From contig OY821520.1 of NCBI GenBank assembly GCA_963682025.1, forward strand, positions 91,048,492-91,112,491: a stretch of 64,000 nucleotides of DNA. The letters run 5' to 3'. The notes under the pieces were generated by a model, which ran no database searches, was not told the origin of the DNA, and saw nothing but the letters and a program-made list of their open reading frames with translations. How positions within the stretch are numbered: the stretch's first letter is position 1; every line of letters begins with the position of its first letter. Shown piece by piece: positions 1 to 12,235 of this stretch. Source of the DNA: Cordilura impudica (Eukaryota; Arthropoda; Insecta; Diptera; Scathophagidae). A program made the position numbers and the translations under genes.

Positions 1-179
1 TATTTAATTTAACACCTACGAAGGTTCGTAATAAATTTAAATACACCTGCTAGAAATAAAATGCGTAAACCTGAAATTAAAACTCTTATAGAACAAAAAA
101 AAATTTGTATTTAAAATAATCTAACCCATAAAAAAACAAAGTTTTTATTAAAACTCTTTCTTTCCTTACGGATATGAGT

Positions 180-1180
180 TTTGAATATCTCCGTGACTGT
201 GGGTGACTGTATGTGACTATCATAAAATTAATCTTTGAGGGGAAGGCGGGTTTAAATCTCTCAGTGTCTGTGCGTGACTATGTCAAAGTAAATCTTTTTT
301 CACAGCAAGTCTATCGACCAAGTTTCAGATCGATCGGATAGGGCAAATGATATATAAATCACTCCGTGACTGCGCGTGACTATGCGTGACTGTGCATGAC
401 TACCCCAAAATTAATCTGTAGTCACAACAAGACTATGGGCCAAGTTTCAGATCGATCGGATCAAGGAAAATGACATTTAGATCACCCCGTGACTGTGCGT
501 GACTATGCGTGACTGTTCGCGACTATGCTAAAGTTAATGGTTTTTCACAGCAAGTCTATCGACCTAGCTTTAGATCGATCGGATAAGGGGATCGGATAAT
601 TAGATCACTACGTGACTGCGCGTGACCATGCGTGACCGTGCGTGACTAAGTCAAAGTTAATTTTTTTTCTACAGCAAGTGTACGGACCAAGCTTCAGATC
701 GATCGGATGAAGGAAAAAGACATTTAGATCACTTCGTGACTGTGCGTGACTATGCGTGACTGTGCGTGGCTATGTTCAACTTATTATTTTCATAGCAAGT
801 CCATCGACCAAGTTTCAGATCGACCGGATAAGGGGAAATGAGTTTTACATCACTACGTGACTGCGTGCTTGACTAAGTCAAAGTTCATTTTTTTTCACAG
901 CAAGTGTATGGACTAAGTTTCAGATCGATCGGATGAGGGGAAATGACATTTAGATCACTGCATGACTGCGAGTGACCATGCGTGACTGTGCTTGACTAAG
1001 TCAAAGTTAATTTTTGTCCACAGCAAGTGTATGGACTAAGTTTCAGATCGATCGGATGAGGGGAAATGACATTTAGATCACCCCGTCACTGCGCGTGACT
1101 ATGCGTGACTACCCCAAAAATAATCTTTAGTCACAACAAGACTATGGGCCAAGTTTCAGATCAATTGCATGAGGGGGAAT
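180..1180. repeat. satellite-like tandem array, about 120-bp units
   Basis: About eight imperfect copies of a unit near 120 bp. Each unit has a stretch of repeated CGTGACTRTG words, then an AAAGTTAATNTTT segment, then AGTTTCAGATCGATCGGAT and a short tail. The AGATCGATCGG core recurs near 330, 450, 570, 700, 820, 925, 1047 and 1163. Each unit therefore contains a smaller repeat of 10-11 bp (GTGACTATGC type). No reading frame is conserved. It could be a local satellite or the internal array of a larger repeat. Confidence 0.85.
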
Positions 1181-1384
1181 GGGATCCACCCACTACAGAC
1201 AGAGAGTATGAGTTAAAAGAAAGAGTTTAAAAATTAACTTAGCTGAATTATTTTTTTTTTTAATGTATAATTTTTTTCAATTTATTTAAGCTTTTATCAA
1301 TGTATCGGTTAATACGCTAATGCAGTTTCTAGACCAATTCAACACAGACCAGGAATTTAAAGCTTGAACCGATTACACGCTAGG

Positions 1385-2860
1385 GAATAGGTGCTACGCA
1401 GATGACGTAATGACACCGTTAAGGAGGAAGATCATAGAAATCTTTGTAGGATGACATCGAATGCACTTGAAATAGAGGACTTTATATGAACACGGAGAAA
1501 ACCGAAATATGCCCTTTTACTAGAAAGACGAGAATAGTCGATTTTGGTGAGCCCCGCTTCCAGGACGAAATGATTGGAATTACACAAATGTTGAAACACT
1601 TTTGGGGTGATTCTGCAGGAACCATATAGAGAGCAGGGTTGCAAATGCTCATCGTATCTGAGCCACTTGTAGAAGAGCTATAGGTTTGAAATAGGAATTA
1701 AACCCAAGGATGACGCATTGGCTATACAGAAGCATCGTTAGACCTATTCGAGCTTACTCATGCGTAGTCATATGGATATTAGTGAAAAGGATGTGGTATA
1801 CTAAAACACTCCAGAAGATATAGCGTCTCTGCTGCATAGAAATCAGCGGTGCAATACTGACTACATCAACGAGGGCTTAAGAGACTATTCTTTGTATACA
1901 CCTAGAGTAGAATTTAATATAAGGCAGATCTAGCCATGCTACGATTAAGGACAAAAGGAGAATATACAACCGACCATATGACAGATATTAAACAATTTTG
2001 GACCAATTACCGGCGTTCCAAACAGTGAATATTATCTGTGATAGAATAACGGAATACGTACACCAGACAGAGAAAGCTGAATAAACAGGAATATTCTGCA
2101 TAACTTTCCAGGATGGATCCAGTCTGAATGGTACAACTGGTATAGGTTTCTATGATGAGGACCATTCTATTGGTAAATACCTACGTCTCGCAGACCACAA
2201 CTCCGTCTTTTTGGCTTAGTTGGTCGGGATAACGGAATGTATTAGCTCTACTGATATAGGGGGAAATACCATCCCGGAAACTTAAAAACATTTACAGACA
2301 GTTTAGCGGTTATAAGGGCGATATCCTCGCACAAAACTAAATCAAGGAAGGAGGTGATTGTAAACTTCTCGAGATGAAGCAGACTTCTAATTATTTGTAT
2401 CCTAGGATAGAGTATTATAAGCGGATACGATATTGCTGACGAACTGGACAGAAAGGGTTCTTCCCAGGATATGGTCAACTTGGAAAACCCAATAACTTTC
2501 AAGTCTTTCAAGCAGAAACTAGCTGACTGGGTAACCAGTGCGCATGTCTCAATTTGTGAGGATACTGACGTGGGTGATGTCACACAAATTTTATAGGGCA
2601 CTTCCATTACTTCAAATCCTGAATCTTAGTAGAGGGGAACTTAGTTATAAAATTCGTGTCCTCACTCGATACTTTGAACTGAGGGCTCACCTATATTGTA
2701 TAGGATGAGCATATGTAGAGCTTACGTTACTGCATTTGCACGCACAAGAGTCAGACATCTGTCCAACGACACAATGCATACACAGCTTGATGGCTTTTAG
2801 GTAGATAAGCTGGAAAACACTTAGAAATTTTGTCGATGAAACTGAATTGTTAATTAATAT
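1385..2860 (+). pseudogene. decayed R1-like non-LTR retrotransposon (RT 3' part plus RNase H)
   Basis: Translated piecewise on the plus strand, this matches the C-terminal half of an R1-group ORF2. The RT active-site box CYADDVMT lies near 1393-1413. KTEICPFTRKTR follows near 1499-1535, then a HWLYRSIVRP segment near 1720-1745 and SGAILTTST near 1845-1870. An RNase H domain follows, with a degenerate QDGSSLNG near 2110 and KTFTDSLAVIRAISS near 2280-2325. Many stops and frameshifts interrupt it, so it is a dead copy. The 5' end and tail were not located. The clade is inferred from the RT plus RNase H order and the wording of the motifs. Confidence 0.7.
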
Positions 2861-2984
2861 AGAAGCAGAAACCGACTTTCTGGCTTAAGTGTATACAACA
2901 GGTACAACGGTTCCTCTCCCATTCCCAACCTAACTAACATAAGACTTCTGCGAGCCTTTTGGTACTGACTTATCCCCTTTACTT

Positions 2985-3400
2985 GTTATAACTCAATACA
3001 TTCATTTAACACTTCCATTGAGGTTATTTTATCCTGGCGGATTCTGCGCTCCTGTAAATAGCACAAATCCCCTACAGGCTTAAGATTGGGTGATTGGGGT
3101 GGTGATTTCATTTAGAGATTATGCGCAAAAAATGAGAGTTTACCAACCTCGTTGTCAGCCATACAGCAGTTGACAAAACATTTGCATTCTTTAATGCAAT
3201 TTCCCTTTTTCGCCGAACTAACTTTTTTGCGGTAATTTCAAAAATGCAAAACTTGCTTTTATCAGAAAATAAAACACAATCCCAAAATTTTGGGGCCTCG
3301 TGTCCATACTTCTTTGCAAAGTCCATATGTTTTTTTTTACAGACATTGATAATGAATGATTTTCAATGTGCTACGCGACTAACACTGTAAGTTTCCTTTA
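2985..3400 (-). pseudogene. Tc1-like transposase relic
   Basis: On the minus strand, residues FAKKYGHEAPKFWDCVLFSD lead into DKSKF. This is the segment around the second catalytic Asp in Tc1 transposases. Downstream, after frame breaks, PPQSPNLKPVGDL near 3055-3090 matches the SPDLNPIENLW signature at the third acidic residue, with that acid changed. The DNA-binding N-terminus is missing or unrecognisable. It is a short dead fragment, and no terminal repeats were found. Confidence 0.7.
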
Positions 3401-4149
3401 ATATTTTGTATCTTTATGAATATTTTTGCCCGAAGATTCTTTGTTTTATAGCTTATTTGGGGAGCATCTATTCTAGGATTTTGTTTTATTGATCCGAAAA
3501 GGGTTGCTTTTCGCACCTAGTTAGTTTGGAAGAGCAACCAAAACGAGGTTTAGATAAAACAGAATTGGTAGATTTGTAACTTTGAATTACGTACTGTACT
3601 AAGGACGGACTCCCGTCTATGATTAGAGCTATTTCCCGAAAAGACTTACACTAATATGTAAGCTGTACAATAATTTTTTTCTCGTCTCAAAATATAGTTT
3701 ATAAAATTAATTAGTTAAGTCAAAACAATCGCTTCTTGCATAATTCGTATGATCCTCCTTATTTGAAATGTATGAGTACTATTTCTAGTACTTATAGTTG
3801 CCATGCTGCGTTCTTTGCCACAAGAACAAAAAAAATATAAGTTGAAACGCTCCATCAACTTTAGGAAAAAGAAAGTGAATTACCCAATGTGCTAATAGTA
3901 AAAAGTTCATAATTAAAAATTATATTAATTTATTTTTAAAATATTTAAAATATTCGTCTCCGAGTGCACGGATACTTTTTCTATTAAGTGTATGTTCAAC
4001 ACAGGAGAACTTTTAATTACCCATACCGGAGAGGTATTATTGTGCTTACATGTCCACATAAATCTTTAATAGAAAATTTATAGTGTAATATTTGACACTT
4101 TGATGTCTTACGAAAATTTGGGCATCGGATAACTTATAATGGCAGTTAA
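3401..4149. other. no gene seen
   Basis: AT-rich sequence without a convincing reading frame on either strand. Short stretches may continue the flanking TE relics, but no motif is recognisable. Confidence 0.5.
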
Positions 4150-4262
4150 TGTTAAGAAAATAGTGCTGTACTATCTTATGATTTTAATGTTTAAATTTTA
4201 TGATCTTAATGTCTGTAAGGACTTATTCTATAGACTAAAATAAAATAAATAAATAAATACTA
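4150..4262 (+). mobile_element. 3' end of a non-LTR element, same tail type as the copy ending at 49539
   Basis: The end reads GTCTGTAAGGACTTATTCTA then TAGACTAAAATAAAATAAAT with further AAAT units. The 3' end of the large non-LTR element near 49480-49539 has the same order: GTCTGTAAGGATGATTCCAT, AGACTGAAT, then AAAT repeats. It is a severely 5'-truncated relative that retains only the 3' UTR. The upstream limit is approximate. Confidence 0.6.
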
Positions 4263-5399
4263 TATTTCTGGCTGGTCAATTTTCTCTAGATTTATTGACG
4301 TTAATTAGCGGAGCTATGAAAATAAAAGTAATATTATTTTCTTTACTTTGTATAAATTTCTTCACATTACCAAAAACTGACTGAGACAGTGAAATTATTA
4401 ATATGTTGGAGAACATCCGTTATAAACATAATTCTAATAAAACGATAGTAATAGCAATAGTAAAATAAGTTTATTTACCAACCAAAGTTTTCAAGAATTT
4501 GTTAGCCAATTTAAATTTGGCAACTAAATTAAAACCACCAAATATAAATCAATCCCAACTGTTGGTGGTTACAACAGCCAATATTGTAACATATATTTTA
4601 AATTGAATGAATCTAAATCTATTGCAAGTACCCAAAAATATAATAAAAAGATAAGCCCAACTGGATATTCAAGTCTATCAGTTCTAAAATATTGATTAAA
4701 GAAAAGTAACAATAAAAATAATATTTGCAAATTTTATTAAGTTTTAAACTTTGTATAGTGGTTTAAAGGTGATGATATGACTGGGCAAGTTATATGCTCT
4801 TTGATAACTGGAGCAATCATATATGAAACAAAAATAATTTTGTTCCGTGCGCAGTTGTGAAATGTTTGACTCGAAGCCTTAAAAAGTGTCTGGTTAAATT
4901 TGAAGCATTTTTTTAGTGGTTTTTTCAATAGCGAACGTCCACTTTCTATAGGTACATTTTTATATTATCGTTTTAACTATTTCAATACAGGCGTGGCGGG
5001 CAAAGAGCGTTACACTTTTTTTAGTTTTAATGATGCGTAGGAAAGAAGAAGCGAGCATATATTTCTAAAATTCAAAACTACTCTATATTCTTAACCAAAC
5101 CGGTTTCTAGCGATTGTATTAAACATTTTAATAATTGTAATTTTTTAATTGACAATATTGTTTCTAATAGAAATTTTTCTATTTCTGTTTCATGGAGCTT
5201 CTATTGGTTATTATTCTTTGCTGTCAGAGTGAAAGTACTGTATAGCAAAATATCTAAAGGGTTCTCCAGCCAAACCCTTTTATATTATTTCCTTATATTG
5301 ATATTGTTTGCTAAATTTTTATGCTATAACTCAAGACCCATTGATGATTTCTCATTTCATGATTCAGCAAATAGCTCGAATGAAAACTTTGAAAAATAA
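4263..5399. other. no gene seen
   Basis: AT-rich sequence. Short frames here show no recognisable domain or codon pattern. Nothing repetitive was identified except the start of the DINE-like fragment at its right edge. Confidence 0.5.
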
Positions 5400-5885
5400 A
5401 TAAAACTGATGAAAATCGGTTCATGTTCAGACCCAGTCTACATACAATTGAACCCTATGAGATTGACTTAAATTGCCATAACATCCCAACTATCGTATAA
5501 AATTCGGTAAAATTAGGTTACATCCAGTTGTCTGTAGTCTAAAAATAAACCCTATAGCCCCCATATGAAGTTGATTCCTGATCTTCCCTTAAGTCTATCA
5601 AAAAACAAAAATATTCCACAGATTTCTCCTTAAATTTGGTTTGTATATGTTTTTGCAAAAAAGAAGTGATTATAAGTAAATATAGTCAGTATCGGTCCAT
5701 TTTTCGACCAAGTCCCATATAAATATAGCATCCGATATAAACTTTTTCATATCAGGAGGCAAAAAAATTAATAACGTGCCACACAAATTTAGTTGGACCT
5801 CTGAGATAGGGTCCCTAAATACATGGTATAGTGTATAGTAGAATCGGTCTAAACCGACTATAATTTTCTTAATTATTAATATTAA
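5400..5885 (+). repeat. DINE-1-like repeat, 5'-truncated copy
   Basis: It starts in the middle of the family consensus (GGTTCATGTTCAGACC) and runs to the conserved end GGTCTAAACCGACTATAATT followed by TTCTT. Orientation is the same as the full copy at 7255-8052. The near-end palindrome is mutated (TCTAAACCG instead of TCTAGACCG). Confidence 0.8.
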
Positions 5886-7254
5886 GTCAAACACCCATCA
5901 GTATTTTTTATTCTTACATTCAAAAAAATTTTCCCCCTTTTTTATAAAATTTTTGATTAGCATAATATATCCAAGACGTATGGTTATTATTTATTAGTGG
6001 AGTATGTATAAGAGATTATTAATTAAAAGTAATATTTTTGAGATAAAATCAAACACTCATTAGTATATTTTATTATAATTTTTATATGGATATCTTATAT
6101 ATTAAAAGAATTTATGAATAAACTTTGCATTCAATATTTTTTTTTCAATATTTTTCTTCCCTCAAACCTCTATAACTAGAGTTCTAATTAACGTAGGCTG
6201 TTGACATAGGTCTAAGAACACTCAGTGGATCAAGCTCCTTCTTCTGAGCTATTAACTGCTTAAATTCGTTGGGTTTGACGAAAGTTATGCGTTAAGAATC
6301 AACTTTACTTTTACTGTACGTTAACTTATCTTGGCATATTTTAGCATTACTGTACGTTAACTTCTCTTGGCAAATTTTGGTATTATATTATAAAAATTAG
6401 TATAATATAATACAATGCTGCGGAGCAGCGGGGGTCCCCTAGCATTAATGAAAATAATGTATTTAAGCCTTATGTAGCATGAATCGTATTTGTTGTTACC
6501 TACAAGAACAAATTTGGATATCGAAATAAAAATGGATCAAGTTACACAATAATAAAACGATCAACACTTTTTGAATTGTACAGTGGCTTAACATAAATGT
6601 TCTCAGTCAAACTGATGTATCATCCACTGTAGGCAATCAACTCTTTTATATTGTGCCTGGATCGTTATTTGCAGTTCAAATCTAGCCAAGTGCATTCTGT
6701 CCATTGCTTTACTTTGCTCTGTAAATAGAATTGCTATGGAAGCATTTTAGCACTACAAATTTAGATCGATTTTATTTAATAAAGACAATCCCTTCCTTAA
6801 CGCCATGAGAGCTTCAGCTAGGTCTGTGCAAAGAAACTAATCAAACTAAAAGTATTTTAATTTCAAATATTAAGAAATAATAATAACATAGCGAGTCCAT
6901 CAAAATAGTTCCTAATAAATAAATAAATAATACAATACTTGTCAATACATACTTGTCAATCAAGCCACAATAATTTTATCAAAACCTCGGTACAGGCATT
7001 AGTGGTCGGTGATACTCCTCTCCTCGAGACTGATTCTTAATAAATCCACAAAACATAGAAGTCGAAACATCAACCAGAGGAGTTACATCTTATTTTACAA
7101 GTCATGCTATATACTTGTTTTCTTCTTCCATGCTACGGCCAAAGTGCCATCTCCGAATTATATTCAAAACATTACAAGCTAGATTTTTGTACCATTAGTG
7201 GTATTCTACTTATTTTACAAATTTTGTTATTTCTTTGCCTATTTTGAAATTATT
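5886..7254. other. no gene seen; small tandem duplication
   Basis: AT-rich. A unit containing TTACTGTACGTTAACTTMTC and TTGGCAWATTTT occurs twice in tandem near 6310-6385. No coding motif was found. Confidence 0.5.
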
Positions 7255-8052
7255 ATTTATACCCTATACCACTATGTGGTTTGGGTATAATGACTTTGTG
7301 CTGCTGTTTGTAACTACCAAAAATATTTGACCTAGACCCATCTTTTATTATACCGATCGAATCAGAATTACTATCTGATTCGATTTAACGATGTCCGTCC
7401 GTCCGTCCGTCTGTGTGTCCATGTAAAGCTTGTAATCAAACTGCAGGTCGCAAATATGAATATATGTTGATGAAATTTGGCATTTTATTTTTTATCGGCC
7501 ATGGGATGAACGCTATTGAAATTGGTGAGAATCCGTCCATGTTCAGACCTAGCCCCCATACAAATGACCCCTATGAAATCGACATAAATTACCATAAGAT
7601 CCCAAGTATTGTATAGATCTTAGTCAAATTGGATTTGTATGTGTTTATTACATCTAATAATGAGTAGTCCAAAAACGATACCTATGGGACAACTCTTAGT
7701 CATAGGCCCCTTATAGAGCTGCTTCCCGATCTTCACTTAAATCTATCAAAAAACAAAAATATTGCACTGATTCATCTCAAATTTTGTTTTTATATATTTT
7801 CGCAAAATACAAGAGACTTTACCAACCATGGTCAGGATCGGACCATTTTTGGACCCAGGCCCAATTAGACATAGCATCGGATGTGAATTTTTTCATATCT
7901 GCAGCCAAAAAAAATAATAAAAATCCCACTGAAATATGGTTTATGCTTATTTTCTATATCCAATTAGTTGGGCTTAAGAGATAGGGTCTCACAACGCATG
8001 GTATAGGGTATCGTATAGTCGGTCTGGACCGACTATAATTTTCTTACTTGTT
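7255..8052 (+). repeat. DINE-1/INE-1-like (Helentron-type) interspersed repeat, full copy
   Basis: This is the reference copy of the most frequent repeat in the window. It starts TATACCCTATACCACTATGT and contains a variable GTCC microsatellite near 7386-7412. It ends with the palindrome TAGTCGGTCTGGACCGACTA near 8012 (one central mismatch), then TAATTTTCTTACTTG. The order TATACCC start, TTTGTAAC, GATTTARCGATGTCC, GTCC repeats and terminal hairpin mirrors drosophilid DINE-1/INE-1 elements, which are non-autonomous Helentrons. It has no coding capacity. The assignment is by layout and needs an alignment. Confidence 0.75.
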
Positions 8053-8059
8053 TTTATTT

Positions 8060-8475
8060 ATGTAACCCGGTGTGCTTCGCTACACCCTCCCCCTCCGCCT
8101 CGTTATGAAAGGGCTCACGCCAAGTCCCAAGGCTCTCACTAATACAGTAATTCAGATATATCACATTTAATATTAAGTTTGTGTGAGGGTACCACGCGCA
8201 TTTGTCTACTCCTGCCCATTTTTTTGTCTGACTACTCACGTTAATACTAGATGACCGGAGGCAAATTTGCAAAGCTTTCTCTATCATAGTACTTAATATA
8301 TATGATATAAAAAATTTACTTTGTAAAAATATTTTAAAAAAATTAAAGCTCTCCCATATCCGCAGTAAGACTATGTGAAAATGTCAGGAAGATCAGATGA
8401 GTAGTTACGGAGATTACCTCCTACAAACAAACAAACAAACAAACAAACAAACAAATATTACCTTTCTATTACGTT
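8060..8475. repeat. second interspersed repeat family, short copy with internal unit
   Basis: It begins CCGGTGTGCTTCGCTACACC, carries about two of the roughly 120-bp units seen at 8870-9720, and ends with CGGAGATTACCTCCTACAAA, (CAAA)n and ATTACCTTTCTATTACGTTA. The tail resembles 3' ends of several insect non-autonomous elements. No protein is encoded, and the superfamily is not known to me. Confidence 0.65.
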
Positions 8476-8869
8476 ACTATAGATCATTAGTATAGATTTT
8501 TTTATTTCAATGCTTGCTGATGCTGATATACAATGTTTTTTGTTTTTTTCATTCGGTACAACAATTATCAGATTTTTCGGCGTTCCTACCCTGGAGCAAG
8601 GGCAGCTGCCCATGAGAAGAAGATGGATTATCCATATTAGATCTGGCAACACTTAACTATTGGCCTTGAACTTAGAATATTATTTGGAAATTTTTCTTTT
8701 TAGCGATTTTTAATTTTGCCCATTTTTGATTTTGAAGATTTTTGTTTTTTGGGAGATTTTAATTTTTCGCGATTTTTGGGCTTGGCGATTATTGATTTTG
8801 GCGATATATTTTCCACGAAAAGTCACATTGATAACTAATGAACTCGTCAAAAGACTGTCGCTTTCGTAG
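8476..8869. other. no gene; degenerate GCGATTTTT repeats
   Basis: Near 8700-8810 the sequence is a low-complexity run of GCGATTTTTRATTTTG-like words of about 15-25 bp. The remainder is unremarkable AT-rich DNA. Confidence 0.5.
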
Positions 8870-9866
8870 TGCTTCATGTTTTTTACATAGGAGGTGCCAC
8901 GCCCACTAATCCAATACCGCCCAATTTTATCTGATGGCCTCATGCAAAATGTCGAGTCTTTCCTTTTTATACTACACCAGCGGTGCTGCGCCCACTGCTC
9001 CCATCACGCCCATTTTTTTTGTTTGACTAATCACACAAAGAACCTATGGGCTCACGCAAAGCCACAAAGCTCTCTCTTTGACAGTACCCCAGATATATGA
9101 AATTAAATAGTTACTTTGCATGGGGAGTGCCGCGCCCTTGGTGTGAACCCGCCAATTTTTTGTTCGACTACTCATACTAAGATCTGATAGGCTCGTGCAA
9201 AGTGTCAAAGCTTCCTTTTTTAGCACGCCAGTTATACGATATCATATATTTACTTTGTATGGGCGATGCCATGCCCACTACTCCGATCACGCCCATTTTT
9301 TGTCTAACTAAACAAATGAATAACTTATGGGCTCACACAAAGTCCCAACACTCGCACTATTACAGTACTCCAGATATATGGCATTACATATTTTATTTGT
9401 ATGGCAGGTACCACGCCTATTGGTCCAATACTGTCCATTCTGCATCCGACTACTCACATTAATAATAGGTGACATCAGAAAAATTTGAAAAGCTCTCTCT
9501 ATCACATTACTCGAGATATATAATATTGAACTATTACTTGTGTGGGAGGTACCATGCCCACTTATCCGATCCCGTCCATTTCCGGCGTAGCTACTAATAT
9601 TAACAATAGGTGACCTCACCCAAATTTACAAAGCTCTCCCTATCATAGTACTCAATATATGTATATGATATTAAAAATTTACTTTGTGTGGGAGGTGCCA
9701 CGCCCACTAAAAATATTTAAAAAATTATAGCCTATAGCACTTCCCATATCCGCTGTAAGACTTTGTGAAAATTTCAGAAGATCAGATGGGTTGTTACGGA
9801 GATTACCTCCTACAAACAAACAAACAAACAAACACACATTACCTCTTTATTATATTGGTATAGATA
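8870..9866. repeat. second repeat family, long copy with about seven tandem units
   Basis: Tandem units of about 110-130 bp carry the blocks GGAGGTGCCACGCCCACT, CGCCCATTTTTTGTC, GACTACTCACA, GGCTCACGCAAAGTCCCAAA, GCTCTCTCTA and TACTCCAGATATATGA. The copy ends CGGAGATTACCTCCTACAAA, (CAAA)n, ATTACCTCTTTATTATATTG and GTATAGATATA. The same start-unit-end structure at 8060-8475 with fewer units shows that unit number varies between copies. No open frame spans the units. Confidence 0.7.
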
Positions 9867-10359
9867 TACAAATACATACAATATATGAAACTAATAGTAT
9901 AAAAATTTATTAAATGAATGAAGTTTATATAATTATATGAATTAACCACATGGAGATGATAAATAAATAATAATATTAATATGCATAAATTACCCAATTT
10001 AAGATCAAATTTAAGATCAAAGTTTAGGTGATGTTGAATGGTGAGTGCGGGGAGGAGCGTGATTATAAATGTGGAATTATGTAGTAAGACCGTAGACTAA
10101 GGACTAGGGAATTGTCTAGGGAACCATTCATGATTATAAGGGCCGAAAGTTAGTGTTCGATGAATCCTAATATAAAAAGAATTAATAAATTTTAATTCCT
10201 AAAGGGAAAAATATAAATATTTGTATCTATAATATATAAAACCTAATTCGATATACCAAAAATTAAGATCAGCTTGACAAAATTAAATGCACGAGGGGGT
10301 CCTTCAAAACCTTAACTAGTTTGTTAGTAATTGTCTTAAAAATAACTATTTTTACTAAA
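9867..10359. other. no gene seen
   Basis: AT-rich single-copy-looking sequence between two repeats. No motif was recognised. Confidence 0.5.
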
Positions 10360-11112
10360 AACAAGTAAGAAAATTATAGTCAGTCTAGACCGACTATACG
10401 ATACCCTACACCATGCGTTTAGAGACCCTATCTCTTAGGCCAAATTAATTAGACATAGAAAATAAGATAAACCAAATTTGAGTGGGATTTTTATTAATTT
10501 TTTTGGCTGCAGATATGAAAAAGTTCATATCGGATGTTATATCTATATGGGAACTAGGCCCAAAAATGGACCGATCTTGACCATGTTTGGTAAGGTCTCT
10601 TGTATATTGCAAAAATATATACAAACAAAATTTGAAAAGAATCAGTGCAATATTTTTGTTTTTTGATAGATTTAAGTGCAGATCGGGAAGCAGCTCTACA
10701 TGGGGCCTATGAGTAAGGGTTATCCCATAGGTATAATTTTTGGACTACTCATTAATGGATGTAATAAATGCATACAAACCCAATTTGAGTAAGATCTATA
10801 TGATAATTTGGATCTTATGGCAATTTATGTCGATTTCATAGGGGTCATTTGTATGGGGGCTAGGTCTGAACATGGACCGATTTTCACCAATTTCAATAGC
10901 GTTCGTTCAATGGCTGATTAAAGCTAATATACCAAATTTCTTCAGAATATAGTCATATTTGCGATCTGCAGTTTGATTACAAGGTTTACATGAACACACA
11001 GACGGACGGACGGACACACGGACGGACATCGTTAAATCGAATCACATAGTGATTCTGATTCGATTGGTATAGTAAAATATGGGTCTAGGTCAAATATTTT
11101 TGGTATAAGGTA
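10360..11112 (-). repeat. DINE-1-like repeat, full copy, reverse orientation
   Basis: Reading right to left it matches the copy at 7255-8052. The terminal hairpin region near 10378-10400 (TAGTCAGTCTAGACCGACTA, one mismatch) and the CAAGTAAGAAAATTATAG end lie on the left. The GGAC microsatellite is near 11005-11030 and the TATACC end lies on the right. Confidence 0.85.
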
Positions 11113-11204
11113 TAAAAACTCTGAAAAACATATAATCACCGTCTTATTGAACGACTATTCAATTTACCAGTCATTTCGACTGCTTTCTGTATCATAACAT
11201 TTTC

Positions 11205-11565
11205 CAAAATACCATTATATGCATTTCTAATTATGTGCCCATGTAAACCTTGTAATAAAACTACAGGCTGCAAATATGAACATTTTTTTAAATTAAAATA
11301 AACGCTCTCTATCGGCCATAGGACGACCGCTATTGAAATTGCTGAATATCAGTGCATGTTTAGACCTATTCCTCATACAACTGAACCCTCTAAAATCAAC
11401 TTCATTGCCATAAGATCTAAATAATCAAACAAATTTCGATCAAACTGGGTTTGCGTGTGTTTACTACACCCATTACTCGGTAGTCCAACAATACTTATAG
11501 ACACCATGTACAGCTGCTCGCCCTTCCTCACTTATATTTCTCAAAAAATTAAACTATTGCATAGA
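11205..11565 (+). repeat. DINE-1-like repeat, internal fragment
   Basis: Internal family sequence runs from CATGTAAACCTTGTAATAAA to the CTATTGCATAGATTTTT segment, where it abuts the 3' end of a Jockey-type fragment. The missing right part is not found on the far side of that fragment, so this looks like a breakpoint rather than a clean insertion. Confidence 0.7.
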
Positions 11566-12235
11566 TTTTTTCTTGCAATTAAGACTTAGCTTTGAATTTC
11601 TGCCAATTAGCCCCGCAAGTTGAACTAATTTTAATTTTATTTGTGTTAATTTTGATTCTATCTGTTTGTTCCAAGTAAGGTTGCGGTCAAAATAAAGTCC
11701 TAAATATTTTTCATCATAATGTTGCAGTATTTGATGATTGCTTATTCGGATTTGAAAGCATGTTTCTCTTCTGAGCGTAAAAGTAATGTGGATACGTTTT
11801 TGTTCATTTATTCTTAATTTCCACCTATGTAACCAGTATTCCAATAGAAAAACATGTCGTTGTAAAAGTGTAGATGCTGTTAAGGGTCCTCATGAATACT
11901 CAAAATTGCCGTGTCATTTGCAAAGGTTGAAGTAATCGTGTTTTCATTAGTTGGCATGTCTGCTGTATAAAGGATATATAGGAGCGGATCCAGAATACCG
12001 CCCTGCCGAACACCAGCTTTTATATCCTGAGGGGGCTTGTAAAGCGGCTCTCCTTTATTGAGAATTTCCTATTAATTATATAGCTTTTCATTAGTTTATG
12101 AACGTTTGGGGCAGCAACATTTTAATTTTGTAGAGTAGACTCTCGTGTCAAACCTTATCGAAAGCTTGCGAAACGTCAAGAAAAAGCACAGAGCAGTACT
12201 TTTTTAACCCATTAGAAATAGTAACAATAACGTAT
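11554..12235 (-). pseudogene. Jockey-type reverse transcriptase fragment
   Basis: Read from 12235 down, the frame gives LDVSQAFDKV (RT box with the first catalytic Asp), then AGVRQGGILDPLLYILYTAD, then TSTFANDTAILS, where the usual FADD is FAND. It closes with a 96-codon frame that includes ITFTLRRETC, KYLGLYFDRNLTWN and LAGLIGRNSKLS. These are Jockey ORF2 thumb-region motifs. Stops separate the pieces, and the catalytic ADD is mutated to AND, so it is inactive. The 5' half of ORF2 and the endonuclease are missing. Confidence 0.85.

Noticed and set aside
180..1180. CRISPR-like or promoter array.
   Set aside because: Units are near 120 bp with imperfect repeats and no unique spacers, and the context is eukaryotic; a satellite explains it.
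7413..7984. Short coding frames in DINE-like copies (recurring 60-80-residue peptides).
   Set aside because: The same peptides recur only because the repeat recurs; frames are not maintained between copies.
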